A stretch of 64,000 bases of DNA from Oscillospiraceae bacterium (GCA_030625685.1 DAOUQJ010000012.1:1-64000); one strand, 5' to 3'. Positions 30,508 through 40,524 are shown, counted from the stretch's first letter. Notes: generated from the letters alone by a model not told the origin. Numbers and translations are program-made.

Positions 30508-31722
30508 TTATTCTTCTAACGAATTGATGAGTGTTTCAATGGCAGTTTGAATCTTATTCAAGTCTTCTGCTTTTGCACTGCCGTTGAATTCGACGAAATC
30601 GAGCAAGTCCCAATTCAACTTATAGCGTTCTAGCATTTCATCAAGTTCTTTTTTTGCTCCCTTCGACCAACCATATGACCCAAACATAATCGCTTTTCTG
30701 TTGGCAACTTTTTTTCTGCCCAATTCATCAATCGCTTCGGCAACTGGAGGAAACATTTTAAATTCATAGGTAGGTGTTGCAACAATAATGCCTTGTGACT
30801 CCCACGCAGAAGCCAACACTGTTCCAATATCAGTATCAGGCAATCGATAGGCGCGATACGTGACACCTTTTTCATCCAAAAGTTGCTTGGCGTATTCTAC
30901 CGCAGCTTCCGTCATCCCATACATTGAGCCAAAGAGTAGTGTCACTTCTTTCTTAGCGGGTCCTTTTTGATAGTTGGCAAGTGTTCGATAATGCTCAATG
31001 ATTCTATTTGGATTTTTTCTCCACACAATACCGTGACCCGGGGCAACAATTTTGATGGGTAGCTGTGCACACTTATCCAACGCTTTTAATACCTGTTGCG
31101 AGAAAATGGCAACAATATTTGAATAGTATCGAACTGCCTCTTTAAGAAAAAAAGAAATTTCTTCTTCTGAGAGCAAATCATCATAATTTCTTTCAGAAAC
31201 ACTACCATATGAGCCAAAAGCATCACAAGACATCAGCGTTCCTGTTTCATTATCAAACGTTGCCATAGTATCTGGCCAATGCAAATTCGGAATCTCTACA
31301 AACGAAAGTTGCTTTCCATTTCCCAAGTCTAAAATATCTCCATCATTCACTATGCGCACATTTTCTGTGTGATTATAAAATGCAGACAGGAAATTAGCAG
31401 CGTTCTTACTGCAGATGATTTCAAAATCACTCGATATTTCACGAAAACTTTCAATCCATCCGGAATGATCTGGCTCTGTGTGATTCACAACGAGATAATC
31501 AATATCTTCCACTTTTATGTCCATTTGGTCAAGCAAGGCAAAGAGTGCTTCAGGTGTTTCGTCCCATCCACAAACACCATCAATAATAGCCGTCTTTTCA
31601 CCTTTTACAATATATGAGTTTAAAGAAACCCCATTCGGAATTTCCCATAAACCTTCGAATAAGATGTTTTCCACATTGATAGACAATCGATATATGCCTT
31701 TGGCTACTTCTGAAATATTCAC
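30508..31722 (-). CDS. FprA-family A-type flavoprotein (flavodiiron protein)
   Basis: Metallo-beta-lactamase diiron motif NHTEPDHSGW, flavodoxin domain LLFGSMYGMTEAAVEYA. Confidence 0.93.
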   Translation of the reverse strand: MNISEVAKGIYRLSINVENILFEGLWEIPNGVSLNSYIVKGEKTAIIDGVCGWDETPEALFALLDQMDIKVEDIDYLVVNHTEPDHSGWIESFREISSDFEIICSKNAANFLSAFYNHTENVRIVNDGDILDLGNGKQLSFVEIPNLHWPDTMATFDNETGTLMSCDAFGSYGSVSERNYDDLLSEEEISFFLKEAVRYYSNIVAIFSQQVLKALDKCAQLPIKIVAPGHGIVWRKNPNRIIEHYRTLANYQKGPAKKEVTLLFGSMYGMTEAAVEYAKQLLDEKGVTYRAYRLPDTDIGTVLASAWESQGIIVATPTYEFKMFPPVAEAIDELGRKKVANRKAIMFGSYGWSKGAKKELDEMLERYKLNWDLLDFVEFNGSAKAEDLNKIQTAIETLINSLEE

Positions 31723-32025
31723 TATCTTATCTCCTTCTCAGTTACATGTATAATTTTTCTTTATATATAATTACAGCTTCCCAATTGTTTGAAGATATTA
31801 TACCATAGCGTATATGAATTTTGTAACGCATTTCTTTATTTATATATCCAAATTCATTCTAAAATTACTCCCCACTCACCTCTTTTAGATATCCAAGTTC
31901 CCTCATGACTGCTTGTATCATCTCAATGTCATCAAGGTAAAATATAAGAAACTCTCGATAGAGTATCACAAACACACTTTGTAAAATTCTTATAGAGATC
32001 AAAATAAACCAACTCTTACACAAGT

Positions 32026-32054
32026 TGACTATTTTTTTGGGCTTTGCTAAAATA
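32026..32054 (+). promoter_or_regulatory. Putative sigma-A promoter for the downstream lipoprotein
   Basis: TTGACT-N17-TAAAAT, about 30 nt upstream of ATG at 32085. Confidence 0.65.
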
Positions 32055-32084
32055 GACTAAATTTACATTAAAAGGAGAACTTAA

Positions 32085-33230
32085 ATGAAAAAGATCCTTC
32101 CACTTTTGATTTCATGTTGTTTTGTACTCATGTTGGCTTCTGGTTGTTCGTCAAAATCTGACAAGGAACCTGAAGTTGCACCACAAAATGAAGATGTTTC
32201 AACTTCTGCAAACATCTCTGAAACAGAAACGCCTGAATCAAACACGCAAGACGAAGAAGATGAAGAAGCGCAAGAAGATGAAGACGAGAACGCAAACGAA
32301 GAGAACAGCACACTTGAAGAAGAGCCTGCTGGCAAAACAGCTCCTACTCACATTGATGGTCACAAGGTGATAGAATACCATGCAACCAATGATGAATTTC
32401 ATATCAAGTTAGATGGAACATATGAAGGTTTAACCGGCGAACTTTCCTATGATCCATACTATTATGGTGGATTTGTTCTTAACATACCAAGCACACCCGA
32501 TATGGAATCATTTGAATTCAGTTTGGAAGAATTCAACTCTTCCATCACTCCACCAGCCGATACCTACACGTTATCAGACGAGTATGTAATCAATTTGGTA
32601 GGATCAGAATTTTCTGACTATGTCAAAAACGGAAACACATTACAAGTGGAATGTAATGTCAGCAACTATGAGTTCGGAGCAATCTACGCCTCTGAACCAT
32701 TCATCAACGCGACGATTGATATTTATAGTTTTGAAGATCCTCAAATCACACCATCTACTCCCGACGAATATCTAACAGGATTTGATAGTGAAACACTTTT
32801 CTCACAAGACACTCCAATGGAAATCAACTACGAAGACTACTCACTTGTCATTGTGCCTATGCAAATAAGCACTAATATGGAACAGCTGACACCACGAATT
32901 GTAGAAGTTCCTCAATCTGAATCAAATGAGTACGTAATGCCACATTTTCTTGTGTTTGGCGCTCTACACAATGTCACATTAACATATACCGTAAATGGGC
33001 TTGATCCAAATGAAGAGCCTGTTGAAGTGTTCATTGCAGATACCATCGAAAACGAATGTGTATACATAGATGCCGTCTTCCCCACAGATTTTTCTTCCAT
33101 CACCATCACAGGGTATTATGGTTTCCAAGGCTTAGAAGAAGTCACATTTTCCCTCAATGATATGATGGATTCTTCCAGTTATAAAATCATCACCTTTGAT
33201 GCGTATACCTATCCCAACGAAGCGTATTGA
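32085..33230 (+). CDS. Secreted lipoprotein, unknown function, acidic linker
   Basis: Lipobox LASGC; low-complexity Glu/Asp/Asn-rich linker, beta-rich C-terminus. Confidence 0.85.
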   Translation: MKKILPLLISCCFVLMLASGCSSKSDKEPEVAPQNEDVSTSANISETETPESNTQDEEDEEAQEDEDENANEENSTLEEEPAGKTAPTHIDGHKVIEYHATNDEFHIKLDGTYEGLTGELSYDPYYYGGFVLNIPSTPDMESFEFSLEEFNSSITPPADTYTLSDEYVINLVGSEFSDYVKNGNTLQVECNVSNYEFGAIYASEPFINATIDIYSFEDPQITPSTPDEYLTGFDSETLFSQDTPMEINYEDYSLVIVPMQISTNMEQLTPRIVEVPQSESNEYVMPHFLVFGALHNVTLTYTVNGLDPNEEPVEVFIADTIENECVYIDAVFPTDFSSITITGYYGFQGLEEVTFSLNDMMDSSSYKIITFDAYTYPNEAY

Positions 33231-33266
33231 TGTATATCCGTGTTTCATTCCAATGAGAATATCACG

Positions 33267-33317
33267 AAACCTCAAGTGTTTTGTTTGCAATTTTGCAACA
33301 AACACTTGAGGTTTTTT
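33267..33317 (+). terminator. Intrinsic terminator
   Basis: AAACCTCAAGTGTTT ... AAACACTTGAGGTTTTTT. Confidence 0.88.
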
Positions 33318-33397
33318 ATTGCCATGGATGCTATACAGCGCATAACATAAGCCATTTCTAATATGTCATTTTCTTTTCAAAACAGATTTCATTGCTT

Positions 33398-34360
33398 TTA
33401 TAACAAACCAATTTGAAATCCTAATTCTTGCAACATAGCAATATCTGTTTGCGTTGTAATGCCCGCCGTTGTTAACATATCTCCTGAAATGGCAGCATTA
33501 ATTCCTGAGGCAAAGAGACATTTGCCTTTGTCTAACATGCAACCACGCCCCCCTGCCAAACGAAGCACAGCATTCGGCAGAATAAAGCGAAATATCGAAA
33601 CAATGCGTTTCACTTCTTCTGCTGTCAAAGGTTTTAAATTGGCCAATGGGGTACCTTCAATGGCATTGAGCACATTGATGGGCACAGAATTGATATTCAG
33701 CTTTCTTAAATCCAGCGCCATATCTATTCTATCTTCCATGCTTTCTCCGAGTCCCATAATCCCCCCACTACAAACCTCAAGCCCTGCACTTTGTGCCGCC
33801 TTAATCGCATCTATTTTATCGTCATAGGTATGGGTTGTGCAGATGTACGGAAAGAAACGGCGAGAAGTTTCTAAATTATTGTGATACCGTGTGACACCAG
33901 ATTCTTTTAAATGAAGAAACTGCGCATAGTTTAACAGTCCATGCGATGCACAAAGGGCAATCTCGCACTGGTCTTTAATGTACCGATAGCTTTCACATAC
34001 ACGTTCCAATTCACTATCGCTCAAATAGCGACCAGAAGTGACAACAGAAAAACGAGAAATCCCTGCCAAAGCATGTGCTCGTGCATCTTTTAAAAGCGTT
34101 TCTTTCCCCAACAGCGAATGGCATGCAATGTCTACTTCAAAGTGGGTAGATTGTGCACAGAATTTACAGTTCTCTGAACATTTACCACTTTTCCCATTTG
34201 TAATGGCACACAACTCAATATGTTCACCGTAAAAATGTGTGCAGATCTCGCTTGCAGCATTCGAAAGGATTTCTAAGTCTGCTTTCACTAGCTCCAAAGC
34301 GTCTTGCTTTGATACCAGGTAGTTGTCATATATGATGCTTTTCTTGAGGTCTTCTACCAT
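33398..34360 (-). CDS. bioB: Biotin synthase
   Basis: Radical-SAM CSENCKFCAQS, ARAHALAGISRFSVVTSGR, YHNNLETSRRFFP, SGGIMGLGE. Confidence 0.96.
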   Translation of the reverse strand: MVEDLKKSIIYDNYLVSKQDALELVKADLEILSNAASEICTHFYGEHIELCAITNGKSGKCSENCKFCAQSTHFEVDIACHSLLGKETLLKDARAHALAGISRFSVVTSGRYLSDSELERVCESYRYIKDQCEIALCASHGLLNYAQFLHLKESGVTRYHNNLETSRRFFPYICTTHTYDDKIDAIKAAQSAGLEVCSGGIMGLGESMEDRIDMALDLRKLNINSVPINVLNAIEGTPLANLKPLTAEEVKRIVSIFRFILPNAVLRLAGGRGCMLDKGKCLFASGINAAISGDMLTTAGITTQTDIAMLQELGFQIGLL

Positions 34361-34489
34361 TCAAATACTCCTAAACTATACTTTTCCCATTGCTTATTGT
34401 ATGCGCAATCATTGTCACTTAACTTATCGTGCTCTTATTAAAAATAATAAAGAATGCAACAAACCCCATGATATCTGATTTACCCTTTC

Positions 34490-34521
34490 TTGTCAACTTA
34501 TTCTATTTCATAAGTTGACAA
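34490..34521. promoter_or_regulatory. Putative BirA operator (BioO-like)
   Basis: TTGTCAACTTAT-N8-ATAAGTTGACAA perfect 12-bp inverted repeat upstream of bioB. Confidence 0.8.
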
Positions 34522-34618
34522 TGAAGGTAAACTTAAATATTCAAAACTTGTTTTTGACTTTTTTGTCTCATCAGTTATATTACTCAATACTAATCGTTTT
34601 TTCCTTAATATATAAAGG

Positions 34619-34652
34619 CCTCGCCAAGTAAATCTAAATTCACTTGGCGAGG
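34619..34652. terminator. Hairpin/terminator downstream of the TlpA-like gene
   Basis: CCTCGCCAAGT ... ACTTGGCGAGG. Confidence 0.6.
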
Positions 34653-34769
34653 TTATATAAACCGAGTGAGACACTCGCGGTTTGAAGTTTGTTCATTAAC
34701 ACTTTGTTTTCTCTTGCTCTTTCACAAAGACATATTAGCACTCAAATAAGAGAAAGACAAAATACGTTT

Positions 34770-35357
34770 CTACTCATCTTTGAGTAAACGATCTAAATTT
34801 GAATAGAGTTCCTCTTCTGACATTTCACTGAGCTTCATTTGAATAATCTTACCATCTTTATCAATAAATACAGTAGCAGGAAATCCACACAGTCCGTATA
34901 AAGTCTTTGCCTCACCATTCATTTCATAATAAACAGGAAACGTATACTCTGACTCATTAATGAAGTTTTTTCCATCTTCACTTTCTCTTTCAGAAGCCAC
35001 TGCATTCACCATCAAAAATTGGATTTCTTCTCCATATTCATGAAATGCCGACTGAAAGTATGGCAATTCATCTATGCAAAAATTACACCAAGAAGTCCAG
35101 AAATGGAGCACTACTGGAGCATCTTCAAAATCAGATAATTTCACTTCTTGTCCAGTTTCATCAGTCATAGTAAAATCTGCTGCAGTTCCACCCGCCACTG
35201 AAACTGTCTGAACATAATCCTCTGAGTTTGAGGTAAGAGAATCGCTATACACGTCGTACATCACAATCGAAAGTATAAGAATTACTACAAAAGCTACGAT
35301 AATAATTGCCCGATTTTTCGTCTTATACATTGCTAATCTCCTTTCTAAAGGATTCAA
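34770..35357 (-). CDS. TlpA/ResA-like membrane-anchored thiol-disulfide oxidoreductase
   Basis: N-terminal TM anchor; FWTSWCNFCIDELPYFQ CxxC; GFPATVFIDKDGKI. Confidence 0.88.
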   Translation of the reverse strand: MNPLERRLAMYKTKNRAIIIVAFVVILILSIVMYDVYSDSLTSNSEDYVQTVSVAGGTAADFTMTDETGQEVKLSDFEDAPVVLHFWTSWCNFCIDELPYFQSAFHEYGEEIQFLMVNAVASERESEDGKNFINESEYTFPVYYEMNGEAKTLYGLCGFPATVFIDKDGKIIQMKLSEMSEEELYSNLDRLLKDE

Positions 35358-35490
35358 TATACTCCTGTTGTATATTGATTTCCCTTTCTCCTTGATTTAT
35401 TCATGTTTCTTTGCTCTTTCATAGCAAACAGTCAACTTTCCCCAAGGTTTCTTCATAAATTTTATTTTTCTATTATACTGCAGAAAATTT

Positions 35491-35530
35491 AAAAAGCTTG
35501 TTGCAGTATGTCACTGTCAACAAGCTTTTT
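35491..35530. terminator. Intrinsic terminator
   Basis: AAAAAGCTTGTTG ... CAACAAGCTTTTT. Confidence 0.75.
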
Positions 35531-35694
35531 TCGTCATATATGCATATTTAAAGTTAAATTCTGAAGGTTTTTCGTTTCAAAATTTTTCTTATGCTCTTAT
35601 TAATCCTCTAAACATTTTACCGTTTCTTCTAATTACTCAACTATTTTATTAAAGGAACTATAAAACAAGAAGCGCTTCTCAAAACAAAACAATA

Positions 35695-36894
35695 TTATTC
35701 AACTATACCCAATTCTGTTTTTGGTTGTTTCACAACGAAGGTAATCATAGCTCCAATGACAGAAAGCACAGCCGCAATCATAAAGGTTGGCTTTAGACCA
35801 CCTGCATTTGCAACAATAATGGGTCCCACAAGTGCAGCGACTCCGTATGCTTGGTACACAACTCCGTAATTTGCTCCCAAATTTTTCATCCCAAAAAAGT
35901 CACCAGTGATGAGTGGGAATACAGCCAGAAATCCACCAAAGCAAAACGCAATGCCAGCTAAACTAGCAAAAAAAGTCAGATAGTTTAGTGCAAACACACT
36001 CATCGTAATCATAGCGAGTGCCGTTATTATAAACATTAAGGTCACCACTTTGATTCTTCCAAGTTTATCAGATAACGTGCCCCAAACCAGTCTTCCTCCT
36101 GCATTGAAAAGTGCAATCATCGCAACTGCATGGGCCGCCACAGAGGCTTCTAACCCTGCCAGCTGCATTCCAATGTCCTTGGCTAACCCAATCACCAGAA
36201 GACCACTCATGCAACCGAACAAATACATAAACCATACAAAGTAAAATGATTTTGTTCTCATCATCTGTCCAACTGTATAGGTTCTCTTCTGTTCCTCTTC
36301 CACATTTGAAATTTGCTTGCCATAGCCTATTGGGGGCACTCTTAAAAACTGCGCACCGAAAAGACCTAAAATTAAGTATATTCCGCCAATGTATAAAAAA
36401 GTAGAAGCCACGCTAGTGTGCGCTAAAAAGTACTGAATAATATACTTAAAGAGAAAACTCCCCAAACCAAAGGCACCGACCGCAATTCCCGTAATAAAGC
36501 CTTTTTTCTCAGGAAACCATTTTACACAGGTCGTCAGTGGACAAACATATGCAAACCCAACCCCAGCACCTGCAATGATGCCATAATACACATATAATTG
36601 CATCAACGATGTCGCAGTCGATGCAAGAATGATGCCTCCTCCATATAAAAGCGCACCAATTGTAGCGACAATTCTTGGTCCAATTCTATCTTGTAATCTG
36701 CCAGAAAATATGGTAGAAAACGCAAATACAAAAACTGCAATAGAATAGGTAAGAATTACGTCATGTTTCTCCCAACCAAAATGCTCCATCAGAGGTTGAT
36801 TAAACAAACTCCATGTGTAAATTGTGCCGATACACATTTGCAATAATACAGCACCAAATACAACAAACCAACGATTCATTGTTTTACTCGTCAT
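35695..36894 (-). CDS. MFS transporter, OFA (oxalate/formate antiporter) family
   Basis: 12-TM; MNRWFVVFGAVLLQMCIGTIYTWSLFNQPL, GRLVWGTLSDKLGR. Confidence 0.88.
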   Translation of the reverse strand: MTSKTMNRWFVVFGAVLLQMCIGTIYTWSLFNQPLMEHFGWEKHDVILTYSIAVFVFAFSTIFSGRLQDRIGPRIVATIGALLYGGGIILASTATSLMQLYVYYGIIAGAGVGFAYVCPLTTCVKWFPEKKGFITGIAVGAFGLGSFLFKYIIQYFLAHTSVASTFLYIGGIYLILGLFGAQFLRVPPIGYGKQISNVEEEQKRTYTVGQMMRTKSFYFVWFMYLFGCMSGLLVIGLAKDIGMQLAGLEASVAAHAVAMIALFNAGGRLVWGTLSDKLGRIKVVTLMFIITALAMITMSVFALNYLTFFASLAGIAFCFGGFLAVFPLITGDFFGMKNLGANYGVVYQAYGVAALVGPIIVANAGGLKPTFMIAAVLSVIGAMITFVVKQPKTELGIVE

Positions 36895-36982
36895 AGTATC
36901 CTCCCATGCAATCCACAAAGCTACCATTCATGTTTGTACACATGTTCCCTCTCTTTTCCTGTTTCACTCTTCCTTATTTTCA

Positions 36983-37026
36983 AAAAAACCGCAAACCCTA
37001 ACTAATTAGCGGTTTGCGGTTTTTTT
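36983..37026. terminator. Intrinsic terminator inside the MFS 5' leader
   Basis: AAAAAACCGCAAACC ... GGTTTGCGGTTTTTT. Confidence 0.85.
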
Positions 37027-37204
37027 GTTGGTTGAAGTGATTAAACTTGACTTTGCAATTCCTTTCGCAATTGAAAAATTCTATATAAACAATACGCTAC
37101 ATAGCTTTCCAATTTAAATCAAGACGCATAATCGAACATTTCAAATGACTACAAGGTCATACAAACAATGTTAGTTCTTTATATCTGTGTACTAAACTAT
37201 GATA

Positions 37205-37233
37205 GTTATACTTTATGTCTAGCCAAATGTCAA
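37205..37233 (-). promoter_or_regulatory. Putative sigma-A promoter of the MFS leader or a stand-alone RNA
   Basis: Minus strand TTGACA (37228-37233), 17 nt, TATAAC (37205-37210). Confidence 0.65.
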
Positions 37234-37358
37234 CATCTTAATTCATGTTTTGGATAGCAGGTTTTCACTTACTCTAGTTTGCACATTTTCTTAGGAAAAA
37301 ACAGTTCAAATTTAAGTTATTTTGTGAAAGGAATTCTACGCTTAAACTGCATTTTTCT

Positions 37359-39167
37359 CTAATTTAAATCCACCAAAAGATAAATTTCTGCATTGAATTG
37401 CGTATGTTCTTCACTTTTGTCAATATCAATATAGAAAACAACAAGTTTAAAAGTAGCCTGTTCATTTTCAGAAACCACAGAAGCTTCTTCTAACGAAAGT
37501 GTGTAATCGTTTTCAATATAGTTTTCGAAATGCTTCAAAATGGCTTGATCGGCCAAACTTGCAATCTCATTGCCGTCAATGTCACGCAGCACTATTCTGG
37601 AATCATTCTCGTCAACTTCATGCACAACTTGATACCTGTCATCTTCCGTTACAAGAATATTTTTATCGGCATTCTTTGCCCCATCATAATTTGAAATATG
37701 CGTTTGTGCAAAATAGTCATATCCAGCAATATCAATCATCCTGTTGTTTTCACTGCGGAAATGGAAATATTCCACATCACTTCTTGGATACTCATACGGT
37801 GAAAAGCCAAATACATCCGAAAAATCTTTGTAGTATTCGAAATCTTCAGGCAACCACGCAAGTTCATTCAAATATTCCATTCGATTAAGATATTGCATCG
37901 TCTCAACAATCTTTTCTCTTCCATTTTCTTGAATCTCAGGCTTTGGTTTTACTTCGCCATCACGGAGCATTTCATTTTCTACTAAAGTGCTTTCTAACAC
38001 TTTAATTTGACTTGTTTTGCTAACAGAAAATGCATCTAGCATAGGAATGAGCGAAATTGCTATACATATAATCAAAACCATTGGAACAATTCCATTCTTT
38101 TCAACAGGCTTAAGACTAAATACGAGACTTGCTATAAATGCAAAAATCCCAAATAAAATGACGTAATAGCGCCCATAGGTCAAACCAAAGTCACCAATCC
38201 TAAGAAAAGAGTTTAGTGTTTGAAATATTACAATAGGAATTAAGATCTTAGGAAAGTACTTACGAAACAACACTGTACTTTTGTTGTGCATCCTACTAGA
38301 CAGAATATACAAGAGTATAACAACTACAATATAAGAAACCAACATCGGCTCAAGCAAAGCATCGTTCCAAAAACTTCCGCTCACATTAATTACAATATAA
38401 GCGAGTAATATCAGTGTAAAAATCACCGAAATCGGAATCACGATGTAAGAAATTAATATTTCTAGATATTTGGGACATGAAGTCGCCTTAGCCAAATTAT
38501 CTAGACTAGTACTCTTCGTAGCACCTTCATCCATACCTTCTCTTGCTCCTGGATAGATCGGAATCAAAGATAAAAAGTACATAACAGCAAATAGAATGAA
38601 AATCACGTTACTCGCATGGGCATATATATCGCTATTGACATCGAAAAGCAGTTCATCTATGGCCAAAAACACAAGGGAAAATCCAGCCATCAAGACAACA
38701 GAGAACAACAGAGCGATAAAAAAGGACTTAAAGCTAACCATAAAAACTTCATTAAATGTAGTCTTGTTTTTAATGGATGGCACCCATAAAAATCCAATGA
38801 AAAGACCAAACAAAAGGACAAAAGTTTTTATTTCTGCTTCCATACGCAAATCAAACTGATTCATAATAGTAAAATAGTAACCGGCCATCAACAACACAGT
38901 TAACCCCATAAAGCTAAATCTTGTTGTTCTCTTTGAATAGAATCTCTCATAAATCATTTGGAATAGTGCACTGAGCAAGACACCCACAGCTATAGTCATT
39001 AAGTGTTTTTCAAAGCTGAATTCTCTATCATGAATCATCATTCCATTGAGAACAACAGCAATGAGTAGAAAAACTGCGGTTAGTGGAAATCTTCCTACTG
39101 CATTTGAAACATTATAAATCAACTTACTTAATCTAAACTGCATTTTCACAAAATCACGTCCTTCCAA
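37359..39167 (-). CDS. DUF4153-like multi-pass membrane protein with extracellular C-terminal domain
   Basis: N-terminal AVGRFPLTAVFLLIAVVLN, many TM segments, soluble C-terminal ~200 aa. Confidence 0.65.
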   Translation of the reverse strand: MEGRDFVKMQFRLSKLIYNVSNAVGRFPLTAVFLLIAVVLNGMMIHDREFSFEKHLMTIAVGVLLSALFQMIYERFYSKRTTRFSFMGLTVLLMAGYYFTIMNQFDLRMEAEIKTFVLLFGLFIGFLWVPSIKNKTTFNEVFMVSFKSFFIALLFSVVLMAGFSLVFLAIDELLFDVNSDIYAHASNVIFILFAVMYFLSLIPIYPGAREGMDEGATKSTSLDNLAKATSCPKYLEILISYIVIPISVIFTLILLAYIVINVSGSFWNDALLEPMLVSYIVVVILLYILSSRMHNKSTVLFRKYFPKILIPIVIFQTLNSFLRIGDFGLTYGRYYVILFGIFAFIASLVFSLKPVEKNGIVPMVLIICIAISLIPMLDAFSVSKTSQIKVLESTLVENEMLRDGEVKPKPEIQENGREKIVETMQYLNRMEYLNELAWLPEDFEYYKDFSDVFGFSPYEYPRSDVEYFHFRSENNRMIDIAGYDYFAQTHISNYDGAKNADKNILVTEDDRYQVVHEVDENDSRIVLRDIDGNEIASLADQAILKHFENYIENDYTLSLEEASVVSENEQATFKLVVFYIDIDKSEEHTQFNAEIYLLVDLN

Positions 39168-39392
39168 ATATTTGATTATATAAGTACATTATATTTCAAG
39201 AACAATATTATAGCAATACATTTAGACACTTTTCACTATCATTTCTTTATTAACACCCCAAATCTATTCATTTTTCACAATTTTACCCTGTATCCTTAAC
39301 TTTGCATCAGAATTATTTGAATTGCAACACCCTTTCTTTCACTCTACCCCAAATAGAATACTCTCGCATTTTGAAAAAAGAATATAAAAAAA

Positions 39393-39423
39393 CCGCAAAT
39401 CATTGTATCTCAACAATTTGCGG
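39393..39423 (-). terminator. Terminator after the degenerate response regulator gene
   Basis: Minus: CCGCAAAT-N15-ATTTGCGG followed by TTTTTTT. Confidence 0.8.
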
Positions 39424-39511
39424 AGTATAAGTTCTCTAAACAACTTCACTTAATTAAATTCAGTTTTTCTAAATGCTTATAAGTTATTTGCATATTCGAC
39501 ATTCTATAATA

Positions 39512-40348
39512 TTATTCAAATTCTGCTTCAGGAAATAGTTTTTCTATCAATGTGCTTGCGTCTGTTCCATCGCTAGGAAAGGTAACAAAAGTATTACTAA
39601 TATCATAGTTTTTCATATTATCGTCATAAATTTTCAGTTCTTCAAACTTCTTTTTTACTTTATCATCAATGATTACCGTATTATCTTCTGGGCAAAAAGG
39701 AAAATACCCTAGAAAATGCTCTAGATTGTACTGTATAAAGATATCTGTATCCCAAAACAAGCTTTTGAGTCCTGTAAAAATCCGATTGCTAGAATCGGCA
39801 TTGATTTCTGCATTTTCTGAATAAGCAGACGCACTTAAGCACGTTTTCAATATGGTAACCGTATACTTACCTTTTTTTGCTTTTGAAATTTCATGATTTA
39901 AATATTCTTTAAGATTAAACGTAATTGAGTTTTTAAAGGCGTTACTTTTTTTCTTTTGGATGGTCTTATTGTCTTTTTTCAGCAGTCGAAGGACTCTTTC
40001 ACTGAGATAATAATCCTCAAATGGCTTTAAAATATAGTCCGACGCACCTTCTGATACACATCTTAGGAAAAAATTTTTCTTTGCTTTCGATGTTAAAATC
40101 ACAACAGGAACATTGGGATATCCACTCTTTATTTCTCTCATCATAGCAAAGATATTTTCTTCAATTTCTTGATTGGTATTGATTATGAGAATGTTAACAT
40201 CGTTGTCATGTTTTGTAATTGCATTTATGATGCCATGAAAACTTTCAGCATCTGTGACTTGGAATCCTTGTGATCTAAATATTTTCCCAATTCTAGCTTT
40301 GGTTATCAGCATACTGTCAAAAATAATGACATTAATATTGCTATGCAT
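39512..40348 (-). CDS. Atypical response regulator with degenerate receiver and degenerate GGDEF-like C-terminal domain
   Basis: REC-like fold with conserved T/K (VVILTSKAK, DYILKPFE) but Asp site reads LIINTNQ; C-term FWDTDIFIQYNLEHFLGYFP and VTFPSDGTDASTLIEKL resemble GGDEF landmarks. Confidence 0.65.
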   Translation of the reverse strand: MHSNINVIIFDSMLITKARIGKIFRSQGFQVTDAESFHGIINAITKHDNDVNILIINTNQEIEENIFAMMREIKSGYPNVPVVILTSKAKKNFFLRCVSEGASDYILKPFEDYYLSERVLRLLKKDNKTIQKKKSNAFKNSITFNLKEYLNHEISKAKKGKYTVTILKTCLSASAYSENAEINADSSNRIFTGLKSLFWDTDIFIQYNLEHFLGYFPFCPEDNTVIIDDKVKKKFEELKIYDDNMKNYDISNTFVTFPSDGTDASTLIEKLFPEAEFE

Positions 40349-40524
40349 ACATCCCCCTCATACACGTCCCATGCAAAACGCGGTGTTAAAGTTAACCCAT
40401 ATATTATACACTAATCGTTGTAGTCTTTCCACAATTTACAATATATTCTTCACTTCTTTTCACTAAAAATATATTGATACACTTGAAACGATTTTGATTC
40501 TATTCTACCAAGTATCATAAAACA

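Noticed and set aside
36983-37233. 6S RNA as an explanation for the ~215-nt leader
   Set aside because: The 5' and 3' ends are not complementary and no central-bubble consensus is visible; kept as an unassigned leader instead.
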